A stretch of 64,000 nt of DNA from an uncultured Collinsella sp. (GCA_900538305.1 UPXY01000001.1:124001-188000); one strand, 5' to 3'; positions 15,642 to 24,946 are shown, counted from the stretch's first letter. Notes: generated from the sequence alone by a model not told the origin. Program-made: numbers and translations.

Positions 15642-18089
15642 TTATGCCCGACGCGCGAGGTAGCAATGGTGGATGCGCTTGTTGCGCTGGAAGTCCTCCG
15701 GGATGGTCGCATCGGTGATGTCCTCGAGCTCGATGTCTGCGCGCGCGAGCGCCTCAACGTCTGGTTTGAATCCGCGCAGGTTGCACGAGAAGATCGCCTC
15801 GCCGCTCGGCTCGAGCAAATCGACGACGCCGCGCAGCAGCTCTACATGATCGCGCTGGACGTCCCAGGTGCGCTCGCCCATGCGCGTCGAGTTCGAGAAT
15901 GTGGGCGGGTCGCAGAAGACGAGGTCCCAGCGGTTGGCTGTGTGCCGCTGGCGTTCGACCCACGCGAGGACGTCGTCGCGTACGAAATGGTGGCCGGGAC
16001 CGGTGAAGCCGTTGAGCCGCATGTTCTCTTCCGCCCAGTCGAGATAGGTGTTCGAAAGGTCGACGGTCACGGTCTCCTGGGCGCCGCCGCTCGCCGCATA
16101 GCAGCTCGCGGTGCCGGTATAGGCGAAGAGGTTGAGGAACGTGCGGGCTTTCCGGGCGTGCTCGCGCACGAGGCTGCGGGCGAGACGGTGATCGAGGAAG
16201 ATGCCCGTGTCGAGCCGGTCGTTGAACTCGACGGCAAACGTGAGGCCGCCTTCTTCTATGAGGACGCGCTCGCTATCGCTCGCCGACCGCCTGCTGGCTT
16301 GCTGGGCGCGCCCGTACTGCGAGCCGCCGCGCGAGCGCATGCGCGTCTTCACGTGCACATGCTCGGCGGGAACGTCGAGTACGCGGGGTGCGATGGCGAG
16401 GATGTCGAGCATGCGCGCATGCGCGAGTTCGGGGTCGATGGTGCGGGGCGGCGCGTATTCGGCGATGACGAGCCAGCGTCCGGGTGTGGTCGCGCTGCCC
16501 TCATAGAGGTCGATGGCAGCGGAGTAATCGGGCAGGTCGGCGTCGTAGACGCGATAGCAGGTGACGCCTTCGCGCTTCGCCCAGCGGCGACGCAGGCGCG
16601 CGACCTTGATGAGGCGTCGCGCGAACTGCTCGGAGGCGGGGACGATGAGCGGGATGGGCTTCCCATCGCCCACGTCGACGGTGGCGGCAACAGCATCAGC
16701 ACTGGCAACGTTGACCTTGGGATGCTTTGCGCTGGGGGAGCTGCCGGTGCCCCGCGCGGCCGCGTGGGCATCGTCTGAGCTTTTGTGCTGGCCATCACCT
16801 CCTAACGGCGTCTCGCCTGCACCGCCCAGCACGGTGAGCACGAGCTCGTCGTTTCCAAGGGAGAGCGTTTGCGTGCCGCGAGCGGATCTGCCGGGGATGT
16901 TCGGCACCTCGTTGCGCGCGAGACAGGCGATGCGCCATGAAGCGCAGGCCGGAGTGCGGGCGAGCTCGGTCGCGAGGCGCAAGGCCGCTGCCGCCGCGTT
17001 CTCGCCGACCGGGGTCGTATCGCCAACGATGGCACCCATGAGCGGGGCATTTGCACGAGCGCGCGGGAGAGCCGCAACGAGCTTGTCCGCTGCGGGCTCA
17101 ACGATGCCCACGACTGCAGCGAGCCCCGCCGCCCGGACGATGCGTTCAGCTGCTTCGCGGGCGCGCTGATCGAAGTCCGTTGCTACGATGTGCCCGGTGA
17201 GCGCTGCCGCATCGCGCTCGCAACCGCGGGCTTCGGCAAGAAGTTCGCGCCAAAGTGCAGGGTCGTGCTGCGCCCACGCTTGGAATCCCCAGCGAGTGCG
17301 TGCGGCGCCTGGCGCCCGTCCGGCGAGCATCCCCGCCGCCTCCAAAAGGATGCCGCCTTCGCCACAGGCGATATCGAGTAGGTAGGGAAGGGCGCGCGGC
17401 TGCGCTTTTTCGGCATTTGCAGCGTCTGCGGCCGATGCTTCGTTCTCGGAACGTTCCGACGCGGAGGCCGGGCGCTTTGTCTCGCGGCGTGGCAGAGAGG
17501 GCTGGCAGAGCTCGCGCCATCCGCCCTCGGCAAGCACGAGCGCGGCGTAATCTGGGCGGAGGATGTCGACGCCCGTGGGCGCGCACGCAAGCGCCGCGCG
17601 CGGGATGCGCTTGAAGAGCGGTTCGCCCGAAAGGTCGAAGGCGAGGCTCGCGCGCTCCCCGCGGATCGTGAGCGAAAGGCGAGCATCGGGCGCATGCGTG
17701 TCGATGCGAGGGCGCGTGCCGGCGTCTGCGAGCATGCGGTCGGCGATGCCGTCCTTCGCGCGGAGCGAGGCATAGCGCGTGTTGTGGATCGCGTCGTTCG
17801 TTCCATGGGCGGAGATGGCGATGCTCGCACCCGGCTTGAGGATGCGCGCCCAGGGGAGTTCGTAGACGCCGCTGTAGAGGTCGTCGTCCGTGGCACAGCT
17901 AAAGCGGCCGATGACGAGGTAGACGCGGCTCGCGAGACGCGACCACAGGCAGGCGCGGTAGGCATCGCGTGCGTCCCCCTCGAAGGAGACGCGGCCCTTG
18001 AGCGGCCGGACGCGCGGGATACCGAGGGCGCGCAGCTCGTCGGCGAGGGCGTGCTCGAACGTCGCCGGGCAGCTTGCGTAGCATTCCAT
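15642..18089 (-). CDS. rlmKL: RlmKL-like bifunctional 23S rRNA methyltransferase, RlmL half apparently degenerate
   Basis: Two-domain protein in the RlmKL arrangement. Residues about 1-420: THUMP plus an RlmL-like Rossmann domain. Residues about 520-815: an RlmK-like methyltransferase with NLFAYTGTASCYAA (SAM loop) and CDPPTFSNS (catalytic loop), which look intact and would make m7G2069-type methylation. In the RlmL half (m2G2445 in E. coli) the expected SAM motif DPxCGSGT reads DIACGEGG and the catalytic NPPYGER reads GDTTPVGEN, so that activity is probably lost or changed. Two Ala/Ser-rich linkers are inserted (after PSLPRRETKR and around GDGQHKSSDD). ATG at 18089 (GAAAGG upstream) gives 815 residues; the longer frame to 18368 has no support. 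Confidence 0.85.
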   Translation of the reverse strand: MECYASCPATFEHALADELRALGIPRVRPLKGRVSFEGDARDAYRACLWSRLASRVYLVIGRFSCATDDDLYSGVYELPWARILKPGASIAISAHGTNDAIHNTRYASLRAKDGIADRMLADAGTRPRIDTHAPDARLSLTIRGERASLAFDLSGEPLFKRIPRAALACAPTGVDILRPDYAALVLAEGGWRELCQPSLPRRETKRPASASERSENEASAADAANAEKAQPRALPYLLDIACGEGGILLEAAGMLAGRAPGAARTRWGFQAWAQHDPALWRELLAEARGCERDAAALTGHIVATDFDQRAREAAERIVRAAGLAAVVGIVEPAADKLVAALPRARANAPLMGAIVGDTTPVGENAAAAALRLATELARTPACASWRIACLARNEVPNIPGRSARGTQTLSLGNDELVLTVLGGAGETPLGGDGQHKSSDDAHAAARGTGSSPSAKHPKVNVASADAVAATVDVGDGKPIPLIVPASEQFARRLIKVARLRRRWAKREGVTCYRVYDADLPDYSAAIDLYEGSATTPGRWLVIAEYAPPRTIDPELAHARMLDILAIAPRVLDVPAEHVHVKTRMRSRGGSQYGRAQQASRRSASDSERVLIEEGGLTFAVEFNDRLDTGIFLDHRLARSLVREHARKARTFLNLFAYTGTASCYAASGGAQETVTVDLSNTYLDWAEENMRLNGFTGPGHHFVRDDVLAWVERQRHTANRWDLVFCDPPTFSNSTRMGERTWDVQRDHVELLRGVVDLLEPSGEAIFSCNLRGFKPDVEALARADIELEDITDATIPEDFQRNKRIHHCYLARRA

Positions 18090-18384
18090 AGAAAGCCTTT
18101 CGATTGGGTGGCTCAATTGTACCTGCTGCGCAGCGCGGGCGCACCGCCGGACGTCGCTGCCGAACGGCGGCGCGGTGGCCCCGGTGGCGGCGCGGCTTCC
18201 CGTCTGACGTCTCGCCCGCGCAATGGGCTCGCTCCGGAGCGTTCGCGCCTTACGCCACTCTTTCGTGCTAAGAAGGCAAGCGTGGCGGAAAAGACGATGG
18301 CGCTGTACGCCCAGCAGATGGACGTGTCCAAAAAATGATATGTCGAGCGATTGCTTCGTCCAGGGCACCGTGCTTGCATTCGGG

Positions 18385-18390
18385 CATAAT
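18385..18390 (+). promoter_or_regulatory. Possible -10 box (CATAAT) of the HAD gene
   Basis: CATAAT after GGG, 32 bases before the start codon. The same GGGCATAAT string lies upstream of purF (54741-54749). The -35 region is not convincing. Confidence 0.35.
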
Positions 18391-18421
18391 ACGGGAGTTG
18401 ACCCAAGAGAAAGGCCCTCGC

Positions 18422-19240
18422 ATGAGTGAAGCTTCCTGCACGCTGTTCTTCGATGTAGATGGCACGATCATCTACCACGAGCCCGGCGGCGATGTGTCTG
18501 CGACGGTTGCCAACGCTCGGCCGAGCGCGGGCGTCGTTCGTGCCTTCCAAAGGCTCCGAGAGCGAGGGCATCGCACCTTCATCTGCACCGGGCGTCCGCT
18601 CTGCCTGATTGCCGAGTCGCTTTTGGAGTTGCATTCCACGGGCATTATCTCTTCGGCGGGGGCATGCGTTTCGGTGGAAGGCGATGTGCTCTTCGACCAC
18701 GCCATCGAAATCGAGCTCATCGACCGTTTGCTAGACATATCCGAGCGGAGCTTGGTGCCCGTCTTGTTCGAGGGGACGAGGGGAGACGCCGCCTATGTTC
18801 CCCAGGGCGTCGCCTATCATAGCGGCGGCAACTTTCCCATCGTGCACTCGCGCGAGGAGATGGAGCGGCGGGCGGACATGCGATTCGCGAAGTTTGTGAT
18901 CGAAAACAGCGACCTTGAGGTGTTCATGCGAGCGGATGCTGCGCTGTTCGAAAGCTGCTTCGATGGCTTCGATTTGGGGCTCGGAATTAGCGAGTTTTCC
19001 GTTAAGGGCATCGATAAGGGCTATGGTGTTCGCCGCGCGCTCGATAAGCTCGGGCTGAGCATTCACGGAACCTATGCATTCGGCGACTCGGAGAACGACC
19101 TGCCGATGGCAAGTGCCGTGGAGACGTTCGTCGCGATGGGCAACGCCATGCCCGCGGTGAAGGCACGCGCCGCCTACGTGACGGATTCCGTGCAGAATGA
19201 CGGTATCGTGAGCGCTCTCGAGCACTTCGGCTTGCTGTAG
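18422..19240 (+). CDS. Cof-type HAD-superfamily phosphatase
   Basis: Haloacid-dehalogenase hydrolase of the Cof/YidA (IIB) class, acting on sugar phosphates, phospholipid head groups or flavin phosphates in the cytosol. Motif I is FFDVDGTI (nucleophile Asp and general-acid Asp), motif II is FICTGRP, the conserved lysine lies in VKGIDKGYG, and motif IV is FGDSENDLPM. The cap domain sits between residues about 85 and 190. Length 272 is typical. ATG at 18422 has GAGAAAGG upstream; a longer frame from 18335 is unlikely. It stands alone, divergent from the rlmKL-like gene. Substrate cannot be assigned. Confidence 0.9.
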   Translation: MSEASCTLFFDVDGTIIYHEPGGDVSATVANARPSAGVVRAFQRLRERGHRTFICTGRPLCLIAESLLELHSTGIISSAGACVSVEGDVLFDHAIEIELIDRLLDISERSLVPVLFEGTRGDAAYVPQGVAYHSGGNFPIVHSREEMERRADMRFAKFVIENSDLEVFMRADAALFESCFDGFDLGLGISEFSVKGIDKGYGVRRALDKLGLSIHGTYAFGDSENDLPMASAVETFVAMGNAMPAVKARAAYVTDSVQNDGIVSALEHFGLL

Positions 19241-19288
19241 AGCCGTAAGTGCCGTTCGCTCGGCTGTGGCCACGGCGTCGCTGCAGCC

Positions 19289-19373
19289 CTTATTTCCCGC
19301 ATTTGCATATTCTGAGAGATAAGGTCTTTCTTAGGCAGGCTTACTGCCTACCTTTGCATATTTTGGGAGTTAT
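19289..19373 (+). repeat. Type A repeat array, 2 units (35-bp dyad + 16-bp spacer)
   Basis: Units start at 19289 and 19340, exactly 51 bp apart, each built as CTTA..CCC - TTTGCATATT core - GGGAG..TAAG. The second unit is degenerate at its 3' end (GGGAGTTAT). It lies 49 bases after the HAD gene stop. Confidence 0.85.
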
Positions 19374-19629
19374 ATCATGGCTGCGGTGATGCGACGGGGC
19401 GCCGTGGTGGATGACGAGGCGCTGCGGCTCCTTCTTGGGCGCTGTTCTCGGCTCGGGAACGGCACTCGCTACCGCTAAGCGATAAGATAGTACCGTTTAG
19501 CAGAATTCTCATATTTATAGAAATACAAAACAAAATTTTATTGGATACTGCAGATAGCCAGCGCGCGGCGGATGTCATACAACTAGCCAAGCCGATTGGT
19601 CTTGGCTCTGGGTACGAAAGGGGGTACCC
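19374..19629 (+). promoter_or_regulatory. Leader of the RidA/PTS operon with an AT-rich block
   Basis: Bases about 19485-19560 are distinctly AT-rich compared with their surroundings and precede the first gene of the operon, so the promoter is probably here. No clear -35/-10 pair or operator could be fixed. The Shine-Dalgarno GAAAGGGGG just precedes GTG 19630. Confidence 0.4.
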
Positions 19630-20004
19630 GTGGAAGCTATCGTTTCCGAGCATGCTCCCGCAGCCATCGGACCATATTCTCAGGGTATCGTGACGGAGAA
19701 TCTGCTGTTCACCTCGGGCCAGCTGCCCATTGATCCGCGCAGCGGTGAGATGCCACAGGGGATCGCCGCCCAAGCCGAACAAAGCTGCATCAACGTGGGC
19801 AATCTGCTCGACGAAGCAGGCTCGGGTTACGAACGCGTGGTGAAGACCACGTGCTATCTCGCGGATATGAACGACTTTCCTCAGTTCAACGAGGTGTACG
19901 CCCGATATTTCACAAGCAACCCGGCGCGCAGCTGCGTTGCGGTGAAAGAGCTTCCGACTGGGGCGCTTTGTGAGATCGAATGCATTGCCGTGCGTGACGC
20001 GTGA
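19630..20004 (+). CDS. ridA: RidA-family enamine/imine deaminase
   Basis: RidA (YjgF/YER057c/UK114) proteins hydrolyse reactive 2-aminoacrylate and similar enamines, made by PLP lyases, to 2-keto acids. Family signs: AIGPYSQGIV at the N-terminus, FTSGQLPIDP, and the C-terminal segment NPARSCVAVKELPTGA with the catalytic arginine, followed by CEIECIAV. 124 residues, trimer-forming in relatives. GTG start at 19630 with GAAAGGGGG. It opens the operon that also encodes a C-S beta-lyase, an enzyme that releases 2-aminoacrylate; this suggests RidA handles that by-product here (inference). Confidence 0.93.
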   Translation: MEAIVSEHAPAAIGPYSQGIVTENLLFTSGQLPIDPRSGEMPQGIAAQAEQSCINVGNLLDEAGSGYERVVKTTCYLADMNDFPQFNEVYARYFTSNPARSCVAVKELPTGALCEIECIAVRDA

Positions 20005-20040
20005 GAGCGTCCGCCGCTCATTTCGAAAGAAGGTGTCTTT

Positions 20041-20772
20041 ATGAGTGAGCTGTTCGCATCCGTTTTCTCAACGGGTGAAGCGATTGTCCAGCGCATTAAA
20101 GAGACGCAGCAAGACGCTATCGAGCGAGCTGCGGCGTATATGGGCGAGGCGTTCCTAAACCATACGAAACTTTTTGTGAGCGGGAGCGGCCACTCTCATA
20201 CCTTTACGGAGGAGATGTACGGCCGCGCCGGCGGTCTTGCGTTCGTCGTCCCCATCCTGACATCCGAGCTCACCATGACCGACCATCCCACCAAAAGCTC
20301 CTATATCGAGCGACTCGATGGGTATGCGAGCATCCTGGGCGAGCTGTACCGCATCGGGGCGGGTGACGTGGTGGTCATCGCGAGTAATTCGGGGCGTAAC
20401 GCCTACCCGGTCGAGCTCGCCCTGTATGCGCGCGAACACGGAGCGACGACGATCGCCATAACGAGCGTCGAGCACAGCTCTCAGACCTCGTCGCGGGCCG
20501 CAAGTGGGAAAAAGCTCATGGATGTCGCAGATGTGGTGATCGATACCTGTGGGCAGCTCGGGGATGCGTGTCTCGATGTTCCCGGCGTGGCGACGCGCAT
20601 GATGCCGACATCCTCGATTGCGAATGCGTTCATCGCGCAGGCGCTCAGCGTGCTCACTGCTGCATATATCGCGCGGCACGGTGTGGAACCACCGGTTTTT
20701 GAGAGTCTGAACGCCGATCCGACCGTCAACCGGAACGATGAGTATTACCAGAAGTACACGCGTCTGTATTAG
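20041..20772 (+). CDS. SIS-domain phosphosugar-binding protein (COG4821/UPF0309 type), copy 1
   Basis: One SIS (sugar isomerase) domain: the N-terminal helices, then FVSGSGHSHTFTEEM (phosphosugar-binding loop), VVIASNSGRNAYPVE (second Ser/Asn-rich loop), AITSVEHSSQTSSR, and a C-terminal YYQKYTRLY tail. 243 residues. The family is of unknown exact reaction; members are isomerases, deglycases or regulators of sugar phosphates. A paralogue ends the same operon (24176-24925). ATG at 20041 has GAAAGAAGG upstream; the gene starts 36 bases after ridA. Because the operon brings in a phosphorylated sugar through a PTS, this protein probably acts on the phosphorylated product. Confidence 0.87.
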   Translation: MSELFASVFSTGEAIVQRIKETQQDAIERAAAYMGEAFLNHTKLFVSGSGHSHTFTEEMYGRAGGLAFVVPILTSELTMTDHPTKSSYIERLDGYASILGELYRIGAGDVVVIASNSGRNAYPVELALYAREHGATTIAITSVEHSSQTSSRAASGKKLMDVADVVIDTCGQLGDACLDVPGVATRMMPTSSIANAFIAQALSVLTAAYIARHGVEPPVFESLNADPTVNRNDEYYQKYTRLY

Positions 20773-20865
20773 CGAGGTGATGAGAAAGCGGGCGCTGGGG
20801 AAGTTGATTGAACGATGCCGTTCGCATCTTGTGGCGGAGCGGCGCGTCTGGAAGGAGGCTGAAGC

Positions 20866-21648
20866 ATGGGGATCAATGCTTTGCAGATCATCCTGCTTGT
20901 GCTGTATGCATTCATTGCGATTAACGACTCTATCCATTCCGATTTCGGTCTCAATCGTCCTCTTATCGCAGGTTGCTTCGCCGGTTTGGTGATGGGCGAC
21001 CTCGCCTTTGGTCTTACTGTTGGAGCGACGCTTCAGCTCATGGTGCTCGGCGTATCCAACTTTGGCGGCTCTTCGATCCCCGATTTCATGTCTGCCTCGC
21101 TCATCGGGACGGCGCTCGGCGTGAGCTCCGGGCAGGGGGTGGAATTCGGCATCGGCCTCGCCATTCCGGCGGGCATGTTGCTCGTCCAGATCGATGTGCT
21201 CGCGCGATTCTGCAACACGTTCTTGCAGCATCGCGCCGACGCCTGCATCGAGACGGCGGATACCAAGCGCATCGAGTTCATGAATGTGCTCGGGGTGTTT
21301 ATGTGGGGCCTCTCGCGTGCGATCCCCGTCGCTCTGTGTCTCGTGTTCGGCTCGACGCTCGTCAATGCGTTTGTTGGCTATTTCCCGACGTGGCTCTCGA
21401 ACGGCCTGAAGGTTGCGGGCGGCCTGCTTCCGGCGGTCGGTATCTCGATTCTTTTGCGGTATCTTCCGACGCGTCAGTACCTCTGCTTCCTGCTTATCGG
21501 GTTCGCACTCGTGGCGTACCTTGGCGTTCCCATGTTGGGCGTGGGCATCTTCGGTCTCGCGTTCGCGCTGATTACCTATGCGCAGTCCGCGTCGAAGCCG
21601 ACGATGGCTGCCGGAATCGTTTCTGGAGGAGCTGATGAAGATGAGTAG
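20866..21648 (+). CDS. PTS mannose/sorbose-family sugar transporter, IIC component
   Basis: Membrane channel component of a mannose-family phosphotransferase system. Shows the EII-Sor type N-terminus (INALQIILLVLYAFIAINDS), the GCFAGLVMGD segment and the GATLQLMVLGVSNFGG loop typical of IIC. 260 residues with several transmembrane helices. ATG at 20866 with GGAGGCTG upstream. Between the SIS gene and this start are 93 bases without a gene. Its end overlaps the IID gene by 14 bases, so translation is probably coupled. The substrate is unknown. Confidence 0.92.
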   Translation: MGINALQIILLVLYAFIAINDSIHSDFGLNRPLIAGCFAGLVMGDLAFGLTVGATLQLMVLGVSNFGGSSIPDFMSASLIGTALGVSSGQGVEFGIGLAIPAGMLLVQIDVLARFCNTFLQHRADACIETADTKRIEFMNVLGVFMWGLSRAIPVALCLVFGSTLVNAFVGYFPTWLSNGLKVAGGLLPAVGISILLRYLPTRQYLCFLLIGFALVAYLGVPMLGVGIFGLAFALITYAQSASKPTMAAGIVSGGADEDE

Positions 21649-22462
21649 CGAGCGGACGCAGACGGCTGAGTACACCAAGCTTACAAAAGCAGATTTGAAG
21701 AATGTGCGCTGGCGCTGGTATTTCCTGGGGGAGGCATCCTGGAATTACGAGAAGATGCAAGGCCTGGGATACTGCTTCTCCATGATGCCGGTGTTGCGAA
21801 AGCTCTATCCAAATCAAGATGAGCTGCGCGAGGCGCTGCGCACGCACATGCAGTACTTCAACACGCATCAGGAATTCTGCGAACTCATCCTCGGTGCCGA
21901 CTGCGCCATGGAGGAACAGGACGGCGTGCAGGTTCTGCCTGCAGTCGCCTCTCTCAAGGCGGGCCTCATGGGGCCGCTTGCGGGTATCGGCGATACCTTG
22001 TACGGCGTCATCGCGAACACGATCTTCTTTTCCATCGGTTCCTATCTCGCACTTGAGGGCAATCCCATTGGCGTCATCGCATATTTCATATGGGCGCTCG
22101 TGCGCACGTTCATCCGTGGGCAGTTCATCACCCTCGGGTATCAGCAGGGCACGAAGATCATCACTACGATGAGCGAGAAGCTCGGTCAGCTCACGGCCGC
22201 CGCTAGCGTGCTCGGCATCACCGTGGTGGGTGCGCTCATCGCAAGCGTTGTTTCGGCGAACGTGAGCACGGTGCTCACGATGGGCGAGGTGACCATGGAG
22301 GTGCAGGCGGTTCTTGACCAGATCATGCCCAAGCTCATCCCCGTGGTGCTCGTCGCTGTGCTGTATTGGCTGCTGGGCAAGAAGGGCATGACGTCGTTCA
22401 AGGCTATCTTGCTCGTGTTGGCGCTTGGTATCGTACTTGGCGGAACCGGTATTTTGAGTTAG
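21635..22462 (+). CDS. PTS mannose/sorbose-family sugar transporter, IID component
   Basis: Second membrane component of the mannose-family PTS. The family pattern is clear: WYFLGEASWNYEKMQGLGYC, YFNTHQEF, the LKAGLMGPLAGIGDTLYG loop and a terminal hydrophobic helix. 275 residues. ATG at 21635 follows GGAGGA at 4 bases; ATG at 21641 (10 bases) is equally possible and would drop two residues. The frame is open further upstream inside IIC, which is a shadow. Encoded between IIC and IIB. Confidence 0.92.
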   Translation: MKMSSERTQTAEYTKLTKADLKNVRWRWYFLGEASWNYEKMQGLGYCFSMMPVLRKLYPNQDELREALRTHMQYFNTHQEFCELILGADCAMEEQDGVQVLPAVASLKAGLMGPLAGIGDTLYGVIANTIFFSIGSYLALEGNPIGVIAYFIWALVRTFIRGQFITLGYQQGTKIITTMSEKLGQLTAAASVLGITVVGALIASVVSANVSTVLTMGEVTMEVQAVLDQIMPKLIPVVLVAVLYWLLGKKGMTSFKAILLVLALGIVLGGTGILS

Positions 22463-22481
22463 CGAAAGGCGGTGGCAGGTG

Positions 22482-22973
22482 ATGTGGTCTCCCGGTTTGG
22501 TGCACGTTCGTATCGATGATCGCATGATCCATGGGCAGGTCGCGGTGTATTGGTGTCGCTATGTGGGTGCGACACGCATCATGGTGGCAAACGACGAGAT
22601 GCATTCGAACGAGATTCAAAAAGCTGCCTTGCGTATGGTGGTGCCACCCGGTTTGCGCTCATCTTTGCTCGACGTAGAGACTGCCGCCGCAAACCTCTCT
22701 TCAGGAAAGTACAACGGCCAGCGTGTCATTCTCGTCGTGCGGCGTCCCTCGGACATTCTGCGCATGCTCGATGCCGGGGTGGGCATAGAGGCGGTGAATA
22801 TCGGGAACCTCCCAGCTCGCGAAGGCACCGTTACCGTTAAGAACTCAATCGACGTGACGCCTGAAGAGCTTGATGATATTCGGGCAATCGCTGCACGAGG
22901 GGTGCATCTAACCGGCAAGCAGGTGCCGGACAACTCCGACGAGGACCTCATGCAGTATATCGACCGGCTGTAG
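22482..22973 (+). CDS. PTS mannose/sorbose-family phosphotransferase, IIB component
   Basis: Cytosolic phosphocarrier that passes phosphate to the incoming sugar. The phosphorylated histidine lies in VRIDDRMIHGQVAVYW; ARIMVANDE-like and NIGNLPAREG segments follow as in ManX/SorB IIB domains. 163 residues from ATG 22482 (a GTG at 22479 is adjacent). No IIA component is encoded in the operon or window, so phosphate must come from an EIIA elsewhere in the genome or from an EIIA of another PTS. Confidence 0.9.
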   Translation: MWSPGLVHVRIDDRMIHGQVAVYWCRYVGATRIMVANDEMHSNEIQKAALRMVVPPGLRSSLLDVETAAANLSSGKYNGQRVILVVRRPSDILRMLDAGVGIEAVNIGNLPAREGTVTVKNSIDVTPEELDDIRAIAARGVHLTGKQVPDNSDEDLMQYIDRL

Positions 22974-22982
22974 GGGGCGCAC

Positions 22983-24164
22983 ATGTTCGATTTCGATAAC
23001 CCGCCGAGTCGGCTCGGCACGCACACCACGAAATGGGACCGCTATCGCGAGCGGTACGGCCTGGACGACGTGGTGCCCTTATGGGTTGCGGATATGGATT
23101 TCGCCTGCCTCGATGAGGTGCAAGAAGCCATTATCGCTCGTGCGCAACACCCAATCTATGGCTATACCGACGTTGACGCCGGTCTAGCGGAGACGGTTGC
23201 TGCATGGGAGCGTCGGCAGCACCGGAGCGAGGTCGACCCTGGCGATATCGTATGGAATACCGGCGTCATCTATGCGCTCTATCAGCTTATCGATTGGCTG
23301 CTTGCTCCCAGCGAGAAAGTTATCATCCAGACGCCTGCGTACCCGCCGTTCTTCAACACGCCGAAGGCTCTGCGGCGCGGGGTGGTATACAACCCGCTCA
23401 AGGAGGATCGAGGCGTATGGGACCTGGATATCGACCTGTTCTGTCGTCAGCTTGATGAAGATCCTTCGATTCGCATGTTCATCCTCTGTAATCCGCACAA
23501 CCCAGTGGGGCGGTGCTGGTCGCTCGATCAGATGAACGAGCTCTTCATGGCGTGTGAGCAGCACGATGTGCTCATCGTCTCGGACGAAATCCATGCCGAC
23601 ATCGTGCGCCCTGGATGCGAGCATATCTCGGCACTGCGTTGCGACCCTCGGTTTTGGGACCGGCTGATTTTGCTGGGCGCGGCAACGAAGACGTTCAACC
23701 TCGCAGGGCTCAAGGTGTCCTACACCATCATCAAGAACCGCAGCCGGCAGCGTGATTTCGCCGCCCTCGCGAAGGCAAACGGCCTTTCGAGTTTGAACAT
23801 CTTTGCTATTGAGGCGATGCGGGCCGCATATACCTACGGAGATGCATGGAAGGATGCGTGCAACGCATACATCTACGACAATCTGCGCTACGTGCAGGCG
23901 CATCTTGCCGAGCACGCACCGCGAGTTGTAATGAACGTGCCCGAAGCGACCTATCTGGGCTGGATGGATTTGCGTGCCCTTGACACGCCCGACGATCTTA
24001 ACGAACGGCTCAAGTGTGAGGCAGGCGTCGAGTTCCAGGCGGGTGGAGGATTCGGCGCGGCGTACGCGCAGTTCTTGCGTGTCAATTGCGCCTGTCCGCG
24101 AGGCACGCTGCAAAAAGGCATGGAACGGTTCACAGGGTACCTGGACGAGCGAGGATATCGATGA
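22983..24164 (+). CDS. PatB/MalY-type PLP-dependent C-S beta-lyase (class II aminotransferase fold)
   Basis: Fold-type I PLP enzyme closest in pattern to MalY/PatB cystathionine beta-lyases: the start FDFDNPPSRLGTHTTKWD, LWVADMDF, YGYTDV, NPHNPVGR, SDEIHADIV and the PLP lysine in GAATKTFNLAGLK. Such enzymes cleave the C-S bond of cysteine conjugates, releasing a thiol, ammonia and pyruvate via 2-aminoacrylate. 393 residues. ATG at 22983 lies 9 bases after IIB. Together with RidA it suggests that the imported sugar derivative carries a cysteine-type moiety (inference). An aminotransferase activity is the main alternative. Confidence 0.88.
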   Translation: MFDFDNPPSRLGTHTTKWDRYRERYGLDDVVPLWVADMDFACLDEVQEAIIARAQHPIYGYTDVDAGLAETVAAWERRQHRSEVDPGDIVWNTGVIYALYQLIDWLLAPSEKVIIQTPAYPPFFNTPKALRRGVVYNPLKEDRGVWDLDIDLFCRQLDEDPSIRMFILCNPHNPVGRCWSLDQMNELFMACEQHDVLIVSDEIHADIVRPGCEHISALRCDPRFWDRLILLGAATKTFNLAGLKVSYTIIKNRSRQRDFAALAKANGLSSLNIFAIEAMRAAYTYGDAWKDACNAYIYDNLRYVQAHLAEHAPRVVMNVPEATYLGWMDLRALDTPDDLNERLKCEAGVEFQAGGGFGAAYAQFLRVNCACPRGTLQKGMERFTGYLDERGYR

Positions 24165-24175
24165 AAGGGGATGCC

Positions 24176-24925
24176 ATGCGAGCGTGGGAGCGGTACTTCG
24201 AGGCGATGCAGAAAGTTGTCGAGGATGTTCGGGCGACGCAGGGCGATGCGATTGAGCGCGCTGCGACGATCATGGCTGACACAACGCAGAAGGGCGGCAT
24301 CATCTACGGGTTCGGCACCGGCCATTCTCATCTGGTCGCCGACGATGCCTTCTGGCGCGCCGCGACACCCGCCAACTACTGTGCGCTGCTCGAGCAGAGT
24401 GCAACCGGCAGTTTCGAAATCACGAAGAGCTACAACATTGAGAATCTGTACGGAATCGGGTCGAACATCGTAGATTACCACCGCATTACGCCCGATGATT
24501 GTCTCATTGTCATCTCCAATTCCGGGAACAATATCGCGCCCGTTGACGCTGCGCTTCGTGCGCGCGAGAAAGGGATTCCCGTCATCGCAATCACCGCCGT
24601 CGCGTATAGCGAATACCTCAAGACGAAGCACCGTGCGGGAGTGAAGCTCAAGGACGTTGCAGATGTCGTGCTCGATAACTGTTCGCTTATCGGTGATGCG
24701 ACGGTTGAGATCGAGGGCTTCCCGATGAAGGTAGGTTCATCGAGCACCATTCCCAATGTGTTCCTGCACACCGCCGTGCTAACGGAGATGGTCGAAATCC
24801 TGGTCAAGCGTGGCTTCGAGCCCGATGTGTACTACAACGGCCACATGGCGTTCATGGACGAAAGCTGTGCCGAACATAACGACAAGCTGGTGGACAAGTA
24901 TTTCTACCGTATACGCAACCTGTGA
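24176..24925 (+). CDS. SIS-domain phosphosugar-binding protein (COG4821/UPF0309 type), copy 2
   Basis: Paralogue of the protein at 20041-20772. SIS loops appear as IYGFGTGHSHLVADDAF and LIVISNSGNNIAPVD, with AITAVAYSEY and a terminal DKYFYRIRNL. 250 residues. ATG at 24176 has GAAAGGGG 5 bases upstream; an ATG at 24161 overlaps the PatB stop as ATGA and is a possible alternative. It is the last operon gene. Two distinct SIS proteins in one PTS operon is reminiscent of the two SIS deglycases in glucoselysine/fructoselysine (gfr) operons, but these are shorter and of another subfamily. Confidence 0.87.
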   Translation: MRAWERYFEAMQKVVEDVRATQGDAIERAATIMADTTQKGGIIYGFGTGHSHLVADDAFWRAATPANYCALLEQSATGSFEITKSYNIENLYGIGSNIVDYHRITPDDCLIVISNSGNNIAPVDAALRAREKGIPVIAITAVAYSEYLKTKHRAGVKLKDVADVVLDNCSLIGDATVEIEGFPMKVGSSSTIPNVFLHTAVLTEMVEILVKRGFEPDVYYNGHMAFMDESCAEHNDKLVDKYFYRIRNL

Positions 24926-24946
24926 CCCCGTATCACTGGAATCGAT

